Below, piece after piece: positions 1 to 6,363 of a DNA stretch of 6,363 bases. Below the pieces are notes generated by a model. The model was not told where the DNA came from. It was given only the letters and a program-made list of their open reading frames with translations, and made no database searches. This stretch comes from Pseudomonas helmanticensis. GTDB lineage: Bacteria; Pseudomonadota; Gammaproteobacteria; Pseudomonadales; Pseudomonadaceae. A program made the translations under genes and the position numbers. Numbering within the stretch: the stretch's first letter is position 1; each line of letters opens with the position of its first letter. The stretch is taken from NCBI RefSeq assembly GCF_900182985.1, contig NZ_FXUY01000001.1:5057501-5063863 (forward strand). The letters are read 5' to 3'.

Positions 1-2226
<2,226 letters not shown>

Positions 2227-2281
2227 ATAACACCCAAGCAATTTGCATGCTCCGAGCTGAAAAGCGAAAGAGACCAGATTG

Positions 2282-2330
2282 CGGTGTGTGAAGACGAAAC
2301 GAACCGAAAGTTCGATGTTCACAAACACCG
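2282..2330 (+). other. Extended stem-loop in 23S-5S spacer
   Basis: The spacer between 23S and 5S (about 2227-2391) can fold into a long interrupted hairpin. CGGTGT (2282-2287) pairs with ACACCG (2325-2330). GTGAA (2288-2292) pairs with TTCAC (2318-2322), leaving a two-base bulge. CGAAC (2300-2304) pairs with GTTCG (2310-2314) around a CGAAA loop. A smaller GGCC-ATCT-GGCC hairpin lies at 2363-2374, near the 5S start. The pairing is visible in the sequence. A role in pre-rRNA processing (RNase III or RNase E) or antitermination is inferred. No tRNA gene is present in this spacer. Confidence 0.5.
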
Positions 2331-2391
2331 AAAGCTATCACATACCCAATTTGCTGAAGCGAGGCCATCTGGCCACGATTCGGTACCCGAA

Positions 2392-2511
2392 TTTCTTGAC
2401 GACCATAGAGCGTTGGAACCACCTGATCCCATCCCGAACTCAGCAGTGAAACGATGCATCGCCGATGGTAGTGTGGGGTTTCCCCATGTGAGAGTAGGTC
2501 ATCGTCAAGAT
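2392..2511 (+). rRNA. rrf: 5S ribosomal RNA
   Basis: This is the 5S rRNA of the large subunit, about 120 nt long, 165 bases after the 23S end. The terminal helix is clear: CTTGACG near the start (2395-2401) pairs with CGTCAAG near the end (2503-2509). The inner sequence has the typical gammaproteobacterial blocks CCTGATCCCATCCCGAACTC and GCCGATGGTAGTGTGGGG. The exact ends are set by the terminal helix and are uncertain by one to three bases. It is the last gene of the rRNA operon here; no tRNA lies between it and the terminator. Confidence 0.96.
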
Positions 2512-2520
2512 TAAATTCCG

Positions 2521-2556
2521 AAACCCCAATTGCGAAAGCAGTTGGGGTTTTGTTTT
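2521..2556 (+). terminator. Intrinsic terminator of the rRNA operon
   Basis: AAACCCCAA-T-TGC (2521-2533), loop GAAA (2534-2537) and GCA-G-TTGGGGTTT (2538-2550) form a 13-bp stem with one T-G wobble. It is capped by a stable GNRA-type tetraloop and followed by TGTTTT. It lies 10 bases past the 5S gene, the expected place to end rRNA transcription, and should insulate birA from the very active rRNA promoters. Confidence 0.93.
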
Positions 2557-2617
2557 GCCCGCAAGAAAAGCGCTTGCTTGATTTCTATGCAACGGCTCGG
2601 GGCATGGCTATTATTCG

Positions 2618-2632
2618 GCCTCATTGTGAGGC
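2618..2632 (+). promoter_or_regulatory. Hairpin covering the birA ribosome binding site
   Basis: GCCTCA (2618-2623), TTG (2624-2626) and TGAGGC (2627-2632) form a perfect 6-bp inverted repeat. Its right arm contains the only good Shine-Dalgarno match for birA (GTGAGG, 2626-2631), 10 bases before the ATG at 2642. In RNA the hairpin would hide the ribosome binding site. As DNA it is a short dyad that a regulator could bind. A weak -10-like TATTAT lies just upstream at 2609-2614, without a convincing -35. The dyad is seen; any regulatory role is inferred. Confidence 0.4.
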
Positions 2633-2641
2633 GAGACCTGC

Positions 2642-3593
2642 ATGCTGACGTTGTTGAATCTTCTGAAGGATGGGCGTTTCCATTCTGGTCAGGATCTGGG
2701 CGAGGCCCTGGGAATAAGTCGAAGTGCAGTATGGAAACAGCTTCAGCATCTTGAGGCTGAACTCGGCTTGTCTATCCATAAAGTCCGCGGTCGGGGTTAT
2801 CAGTTGGCATCGCCATTGATGCTGCTCGACTCTCTAAAGCTATCGACAATGGCACCAAATTGGCCGGTGACCATTCTGGATTCGGTCGACTCGACTAATG
2901 CCGAAGCATTGCGCTCTATTGGCCAAGGCAATTCAGCACCGTTTTTGGTGCTCGCTGAGCGGCAAGTTTCCGGGCGCGGCCGCAGAGGTCGTAAATGGGT
3001 CAGTCCGTTTGCTGAAAATCTATATTACAGCCTTGTTCTTCGAATCGATGGTGGAATGCGCCAGCTCGAAGGGCTCAGCCTTGTTGTAGGGTTGGCTGTG
3101 ATGCAGACTTTGCGGAGCTTTGGCGTGGTAAATGCCGGTTTGAAGTGGCCCAATGATGTCTTGGTGGGTAACAAAAAATCGCCGGCATTCTGCTTGAGCT
3201 TATTGGCGACCCGGCGGATGTCTGTCATGTGGTGCTGGGGATTGGTATCAATGTGAATATGCAGACTGCTGATGAAGTCGATCAGCAATGGACCTCGATT
3301 CGACTTGAGTCTGGCAATAACTGCGATCGAAATGCCTTGGTGGCCGAGCTGAGTAAGCAGCTGGACGCCTACATTCGGCGTCATCAGGCGGGGGATTTTC
3401 GGTTCTCCGGGAGGAATGGGAAGTGAATCACTTGTGGCAGGAGCGATCGGTGTCATTGATTGCTGGTGCCAACCATATAGATGGCGTAGTGCTCGGAATC
3501 GACAATCAAGGTGCTCTGCGCTTGAGGGTGAACGGCGTGGAGAAAGTATTTAGTGGTGGTGAGCTGAGCCTGAGGTTGCGTGATGATTCTTGA
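2642..3593 (+). CDS. birA: Biotin-protein ligase / biotin operon repressor BirA, interrupted by two frameshifts
   Basis: BirA makes biotinyl-5'-AMP from biotin and ATP and transfers biotin to the carrier protein of acetyl-CoA carboxylase. In its repressor form it binds DNA. The N-terminal winged helix is at residues 1-60 ([21 protein letters not shown] wing). The nucleotide/biotin loop GRGRRGRKW is at 111-119 and KWPND at 168-172. A C-terminal SH3-like domain follows. The frame breaks after codon 179 at an A6 run (3173-3178) and again at a G5/T4 run (3390-3399). Adding one base at each gives a continuous protein of 317 residues, close to the usual 320 or so, with [16 protein letters not shown] and [10 protein letters not shown] restored. 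It ends in SLRLRDDS at TGA 3591-3593, overlapping coaX by 11 bases. As written, translation would run out of frame from codon 180 and lose the end of the catalytic domain. Sequencing error is the likelier cause. The ATG at 2642 starts exactly at the conserved N-terminus. Confidence 0.93.
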
Positions 3594-4335
3594 GCTCGAC
3601 TGCGGGAACAGCTTTATAAAATGGCGTGTGCTGAATGCCGCGGTTGGCGGCCTGATCTCCGAAGGGGTGGTCGACTCGGATTTGGCGCTGCTTGAGAGTT
3701 TGCGAGCGATTGATCGGCTTTCCCTGGGCAAATGTCGCTTGGTCAGTGTGAGGACTGGCGAAGAAACCGGCGCGCTGATCGACATTATCGAGCGGGAGTT
3801 CGGTATTTCGGTGATTCGCGCGGAGTCCGCTCGTGAAATGTCTGGTGTTAGAAATGGTTACGAAGACTACGAGCGCCTTGGGCTTGATCGATGGCTGGCG
3901 ATGCTGGGCGGGTTTCACCTCGCTTCAGGAGGGGCCTGCCTGGTACTCGATTTCGGTACGGCGGTAACCGCAGATTTCATCGCGGCTGATGGCGAGCATC
4001 TGGGTGGCTTTATTTGTCCTGGAATGCCGTTGATGCGTAACCAGTTGCGTACTCATACCAGAAAGATTCGTTATGGGGATTTGGCTGCCGAGCGGGCGCT
4101 GTCCAGCAACGCACCAGGGCGGACTACCGTTGAGGCGGTAGAGCGTGGGTGTTCATTGATGTTGCGTGGGTTCGTACTGACGCAGCTGGAAATGGCGCGC
4201 TCCTATTGGGGGGCTGACTTCGCTGTCTTTATAACCGGTGGTGACGCCGATTTGGTTGCAGGTGTTGCTCCCGAGGCCAGAATCGTTCCCGACCTGGTGT
4301 TTGTGGGGTTGGCTATGGCGTGTCCTTTGACCTGA
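3583..4335 (+). CDS. coaX: Type III pantothenate kinase
   Basis: CoaX phosphorylates pantothenate with ATP, the first step of coenzyme A synthesis in the cytoplasm. The product is 250 residues long, typical of the family, which belongs to the ASKHA fold. Visible motifs are the N-terminal phosphate loop DCGNSFIK (6-13), [17 protein letters not shown] (88-104) with the expected catalytic Asp at 102, the second phosphate motif DFGTAVTAD (123-131), and GGFICPGM (141-148). Near the C-terminus lie TGGDA and PDLVFVGL. The start is the ATG at 3583, giving MILELDCGN as in P. aeruginosa CoaX; a GTG directly upstream would only add one residue. The gene begins inside the last codons of birA, so the two are probably co-transcribed and translationally coupled. 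From the family: type III enzymes resist CoA feedback inhibition and need a monovalent cation. No frameshift is seen. Confidence 0.96.
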   Translation: MILELDCGNSFIKWRVLNAAVGGLISEGVVDSDLALLESLRAIDRLSLGKCRLVSVRTGEETGALIDIIEREFGISVIRAESAREMSGVRNGYEDYERLGLDRWLAMLGGFHLASGGACLVLDFGTAVTADFIAADGEHLGGFICPGMPLMRNQLRTHTRKIRYGDLAAERALSSNAPGRTTVEAVERGCSLMLRGFVLTQLEMARSYWGADFAVFITGGDADLVAGVAPEARIVPDLVFVGLAMACPLT

Positions 4336-4342
4336 GGTTTGT

Positions 4343-4774
4343 ATGCGTTGGTTGTTCCTCCTGCTTCTGGTTCTCAATGTTTTTTATTATGTCTGGCATC
4401 AGCAGGAGGCGCCGTTGCGGGCAAAGGACGTGACGCCTCTTAGTTTGTATCGGGGGTCGCAGCAGGATATTCGCTTGCTGAGCGAGACGACTGGTGACGT
4501 TAGGGAGAAGCAGGGCGTGCGGCGTCAGGAGTGTCTCTTTCTGGGCGGTTTCTCTCGACAGGAGTCGATTTCGGCGCTGCAGCAGCGTTTGGCTGAAATG
4601 GGCGTTAATGTACAGCCGTCGTCGAAGGATGCTCCAGGAGCCGGTTATTGGCTGTCTGTTGCACCTGAGAGCCAGCGTTTGTTAGGGGATGTGCAACTGC
4701 AGAACCTTTCCAAGGAATTCAATGAGTTAAAACATAAAATAATGCTGTGTGAGGGGGTTGCGCCTGTCGAATAG
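4343..4774 (+). CDS. Small membrane-anchored protein, probable SPOR-domain protein
   Basis: This is a 143-residue protein of unproven function. Residues 3-17 (WLFLLLLVLNVFYYV) form one hydrophobic helix preceded by an Arg, which suggests a single-pass inner-membrane anchor with the rest in the periplasm. After a variable linker (about 20-60), residues 63-140 resemble a SPOR (peptidoglycan-binding) fold. ECLFLGGFSRQESISALQQRLAEMG looks like the first strand and helix, followed by YWLSVAPES and a C-terminal LKHKIMLCEGVAPVE. Two cysteines (64 and 136) could form a disulfide. It starts 7 bases after the coaX stop with TGAGG (4333-4337) as ribosome binding site, so it belongs to the birA-coaX unit. 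A similar protein occupies this position in other Pseudomonas genomes as I recall. The SPOR assignment is by pattern only and divergent from the consensus. Confidence 0.8.
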   Translation: MRWLFLLLLVLNVFYYVWHQQEAPLRAKDVTPLSLYRGSQQDIRLLSETTGDVREKQGVRRQECLFLGGFSRQESISALQQRLAEMGVNVQPSSKDAPGAGYWLSVAPESQRLLGDVQLQNLSKEFNELKHKIMLCEGVAPVE

Positions 4775-4786
4775 TTTGCATAGAAT
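4758..4786 (+). promoter_or_regulatory. Candidate upstream promoter (P1) of the tRNA-tuf unit
   Basis: TTGCGC (4758-4763), a 17-base spacer and TAGAAT (4781-4786) form a sigma-70-like promoter. It is followed by a very G+C-rich discriminator GGCGCCCGC. The -35 box lies within the final codons of the preceding gene. The -10 and discriminator arrangement resembles that of the second promoter at 4877-4904 (shared GCATAG...TAGAATG). The -35 is weak, so this is tentative. Confidence 0.4.
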
Positions 4787-4827
4787 GGCGCCCGCTCCAC
4801 AGCGAAGACCCAAACAGGTTTTCAACG

Positions 4828-4862
4828 TGAGGTGATGTCAACGCAGCTAACCTCAGGTTTTT
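4828..4862 (+). terminator. Weak terminator-like dyad, possibly ending the birA-coaX-SPOR unit
   Basis: TGAGGT (4828-4833) and ACCTCA (4850-4855) are perfect inverted repeats around a 16-base loop, followed by GGTTTTT (4856-4862). The stem is short and the loop large, so termination would be weak. The T-run also forms the start of an A+T-rich stretch just upstream of the tRNA promoter and may instead act as an UP element. Confidence 0.3.
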
Positions 4863-4876
4863 AAATGAGAAAATGC

Positions 4877-4904
4877 TTGACAGGGGTTTGGCATAGTATA
4901 GAAT
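4877..4904 (+). promoter_or_regulatory. Main promoter (P2) of the tRNA-Tyr-Gly-Thr(-tuf) operon
   Basis: A consensus -35 TTGACA (4877-4882), 16-base spacer and -10 TAGAAT (4899-4904) are followed by the G+C-rich discriminator GCCGGCC. Initiation is expected near 4911-4912, just before tRNA-Tyr at 4918. The A+T-rich stretch TTTTTAAATGAGAAAATG (4858-4875) directly upstream resembles an UP element. A strong -35, a sub-maximal spacer and a G+C-rich discriminator are the hallmark of stable-RNA promoters under stringent (ppGpp) control. That control is inferred here from sequence alone. Confidence 0.85.
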
Positions 4905-4917
4905 GCCGGCCTGATTA

Positions 4918-5002
4918 GGAGGGGTTCCCGAGCGGCCAAAGGGATCAGACTGTAAATCTGACGTCTACGACTTCGAAGGTTCGAATCCTTCTCCCTCCAC
5001 CA
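4918..5002 (+). tRNA. tyrT: tRNA-Tyr (anticodon GTA)
   Basis: This is an 85-nt class II tRNA with the long variable arm expected for tyrosine. The acceptor arms are GGAGGGG and TCCCTCC, with discriminator A and an encoded CCA (5000-5002). The anticodon stem TCAGA/TCTGA encloses CTGTAAA, giving anticodon GTA at 4952-4954, which reads TAC and TAT. The T loop is GGTTCGAATCC. It is the first gene after the promoter at 4877-4904. Gene-symbol usage for tRNAs varies among pseudomonads. Confidence 0.98.
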
Positions 5003-5013
5003 GATTTAAGCGT

Positions 5014-5026
5014 GAGCTGCAAGCTC
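5014..5026 (+). other. Small hairpin in the tRNA-Tyr/tRNA-Gly spacer
   Basis: GAGCT (5014-5018), loop GCA and AGCTC (5022-5026) form a 5-bp stem ending one base before tRNA-Gly. It is probably a structural or processing element of the precursor. The pairing is seen; its role is inferred. Confidence 0.35.
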
Positions 5027-5027
5027 C

Positions 5028-5101
<74 letters not shown>

Positions 5102-5103
5102 AG

Positions 5104-5120
5104 TTTGCAGGTTGTGCAAA
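5104..5120 (+). other. Small hairpin in the tRNA-Gly/tRNA-Thr spacer
   Basis: TTTGCA (5104-5109), loop GGTTG and TGCAAA (5115-5120) form a perfect 6-bp stem that fills most of the 26-base spacer. No T-run follows, so it is not a terminator. A precursor-processing role is inferred. Confidence 0.4.
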
Positions 5121-5127
5121 GTGTTTC

Positions 5128-5203
5128 GCTCTTGTAGCTCAGTTGGTAGAGCACACCCTTGGTAAGGGTGAGGTCAGCGGTTCAAATCCGCTCAAGAGCT
5201 CCA
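5128..5203 (+). tRNA. thrT: tRNA-Thr (anticodon GGT)
   Basis: This is a 76-nt tRNA. Acceptor GCTCTTG pairs with CAAGAGC, with discriminator T and an encoded CCA (5201-5203). The anticodon stem CACCC/GGGTG encloses TTGGTAA, giving anticodon GGT at 5161-5163, which reads ACC and ACT. D arm AGCTCAGTTGGTAGAGC and T loop GGTTCAAATCC are standard. It is the last tRNA before tuf, as thrT is in E. coli. Confidence 0.98.
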
Positions 5204-5209
5204 TATAAC

Positions 5210-5241
5210 AAGGCAGATATGAAAATATCTGCCTTTGTTTT
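5210..5241 (+). terminator. Terminator-like hairpin between tRNA-Thr and tuf
   Basis: AAGGCAGATAT (5210-5220), loop GAAA (5221-5224) and ATATCTGCCTT (5225-5235) form a perfect 11-bp stem with a GNRA loop. It is followed by TGTTTT, so T dominates from 5234 to 5241. By form it is an intrinsic terminator. It starts 6 bases after the CCA of tRNA-Thr and ends 46 bases before tuf. No convincing promoter is visible between it and tuf. It may therefore act as a partial terminator or attenuator, or as a processing barrier that protects the tRNA 3' end, rather than a full stop. Confidence 0.8.
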
Positions 5242-5287
5242 AATGGCTAATGTTGTTTGCTCAATTCTTCTGTTAAGGGTGATATCG

Positions 5288-6363
5288 ATGGCTAAGGAAA
5301 AATTTGATCGTTCCCTGCCGCACGTCAACGTTGGGACCATTGGTCACGTTGACCACGGTAAAACCACTTTGACTGCTGCTCTGACTCGCGTTTGCTCCGA
5401 AGTTTTCGGTTCGGCAATCGTTGACTTCGACAAGATCGACAGCGCCCCAGAAGAGAAAGCTCGCGGTATCACCATCAACACCGCGCACGTTGAGTACAAC
5501 TCGAAATTCGTCACTACGCTCACGTTGACTGCCCAGGTCACGCTGACTATGTGAAGAACATGATCACCGGTGCTGCTCAAATGGACGGCGCTATTCTGGT
5601 TTGTTCGGCCGCTGATGGTCCGATGCCGCAAACCCGTGAGCACATCCTGCTGTCCCGTCAGGTTGGCGTTCCGTACATCGTGGTTTTCCTGAACAAGGCT
5701 GACCTGGTAGACGACGCTGAACTGCTGGAACTGGTCGAGATGGAAGTTCGCGACCTGCTGTCCACCTACGACTTCCCGGGCGATGATACTCCAATCATCA
5801 TCGGTTCGGCTCGTATGGCTCTGGAAGGCAAAGACGACAACGAGATGGGCACCACTGCCGTCAAGAAGCTGGTTGAGACTCTGGACAGCTACATCCCAGA
5901 ACCAGTTCGTGTCACCGACAAGCCGTTCCTGATGCCAATCGAAGACGTATTCTCGATTTCGGGTCGCGGTACTGTTGTGACCGGTCGTATCGAGCGCGGT
6001 ATCGTTCGCGTTCAAGATCCGCTGGAAATCGTTGGTCTGCGTGACACCACCGTTACTACTTGCACCGGTGTTGAAATGTTCCGCAAGCTGCTCGACGAAG
6101 GTCGTGCTGGCGAGAACTGCGGCGTTCTGCTGCGTGGTACCAAGCGTGACGACGTTGAGCGTGGTCAGGTTCTGGTTAAGCCGGGTTCGGTTAAGCCGCA
6201 CACGAAGTTCACTGCAGAAGTTTACGTTCTGAGCAAGGAAGAAGGCGGTCGTCACACTCCGTTCTTCAAAGGCTACCGTCCACAGTTCTACTTCCGTACT
6301 ACTGATGTGACTGGTAACTGCGAGCTGCCAGAAGGCGTTGAAATGGTGATGCCAGGTGACAAC
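5288..6363 (+). CDS. tuf: Elongation factor Tu, 3' end outside window, one frameshift
   Basis: EF-Tu is the cytoplasmic GTPase that carries aminoacyl-tRNA to the ribosomal A site. ATG 5288 is preceded by AAGGG (5275-5279) at 8 bases. Guanine-nucleotide motifs are GHVDHGKT (19-26), RGITI (59-63), DCPGH (81-85), NKAD (136-139) and SAR (174-176). Domain II follows, with [13 protein letters not shown], and the window ends in domain III at MVMPGDN. The frame breaks at an AAA run (5504-5506, codon 73). One added A restores [14 protein letters not shown] and a continuous 359 residues of about 397. As written, the protein ends at TGA 5552-5554 after 88 codons and lacks most GTPase motifs. The intact reading downstream for 285 codons argues for sequencing error rather than decay. 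Gene order after tRNA-Thr fits the tufB position of the tRNA-tufB operon. Confidence 0.95.

Noticed and set aside
3173..3399. Programmed frameshifting as the explanation for birA
   Set aside because: A -1 slip would fit the A6 site, but two such sites in one birA plus a non-slippery break in tuf (TCG-AAA-TTC) are better explained by homopolymer error. I know of no recoding in these families.
3025..3918. Minus-strand frames opposite birA and coaX
   Set aside because: No ribosome binding sites or protein motifs. Both plus-strand genes are firmly identified.
5159..5554. 131-codon plus-strand frame starting inside tRNA-Thr and reading through the early tuf codons
   Set aside because: Its first 43 codons come from tRNA and hairpin sequence. 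The real tuf start is ATG 5288 with its own ribosome binding site.
5344..6255. 303-codon open frame on the minus strand, antisense to tuf
   Set aside because: Long antisense frames are common opposite highly codon-biased genes. The predicted protein is low-complexity and unlike known families, whereas the plus strand encodes unmistakable EF-Tu.

Overview
The window reads as the chromosome of a Pseudomonas species, most likely of the P. fluorescens group. The 23S and 5S rRNA sequences, the gene order and the EF-Tu residues (for example an N-terminus [15 protein letters not shown] and a [14 protein letters not shown] stretch) all fit that group as I remember it. No database search was possible. 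It is a housekeeping locus. I see no phage, insertion sequence, CRISPR array, toxin-antitoxin pair or defence system.

Layout, all genes on the + strand. (1) Positions 1-2226 are the 3' three quarters of a 23S rRNA gene. A structured spacer, the 5S rRNA gene (about 2392-2511) and a strong intrinsic terminator (2521-2556) close the rRNA operon. (2) A compact three-gene cluster follows. It holds birA (biotin-protein ligase/repressor, 2642-3593), coaX (type III pantothenate kinase, 3583-4335, overlapping the end of birA) and a small membrane-anchored, probably SPOR-type protein (4343-4774). (3) Two promoter-like sites with G+C-rich discriminators (4758-4786 and 4877-4904) precede tRNA-Tyr(GTA), tRNA-Gly(TCC) and tRNA-Thr(GGT). 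Each tRNA encodes its own CCA end. (4) A terminator-like hairpin (5210-5241) separates the last tRNA from tuf (EF-Tu, from 5288), which runs off the window after about 359 of roughly 397 codons.

The genes share two themes. One is translation: rRNA, tRNAs, and the factor that delivers aminoacyl-tRNA. The other is cofactor supply: biotin attachment and coenzyme A synthesis. The order rRNA, birA, pantothenate kinase, tRNAs, tuf parallels the E. coli rrnB-murB-birA-coaA-thrU-tyrU-glyT-thrT-tufB region, but with an unrelated pantothenate kinase type in the same slot.

The most striking anomaly is that birA (twice) and tuf (once) are broken by apparent single-base deletions, each beside a homopolymer run. 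Both genes are normally indispensable and the protein sequence around every break is fully conserved. Homopolymer sequencing error is therefore much more likely than real gene decay. The genes are annotated here as reconstructed across the shifts.
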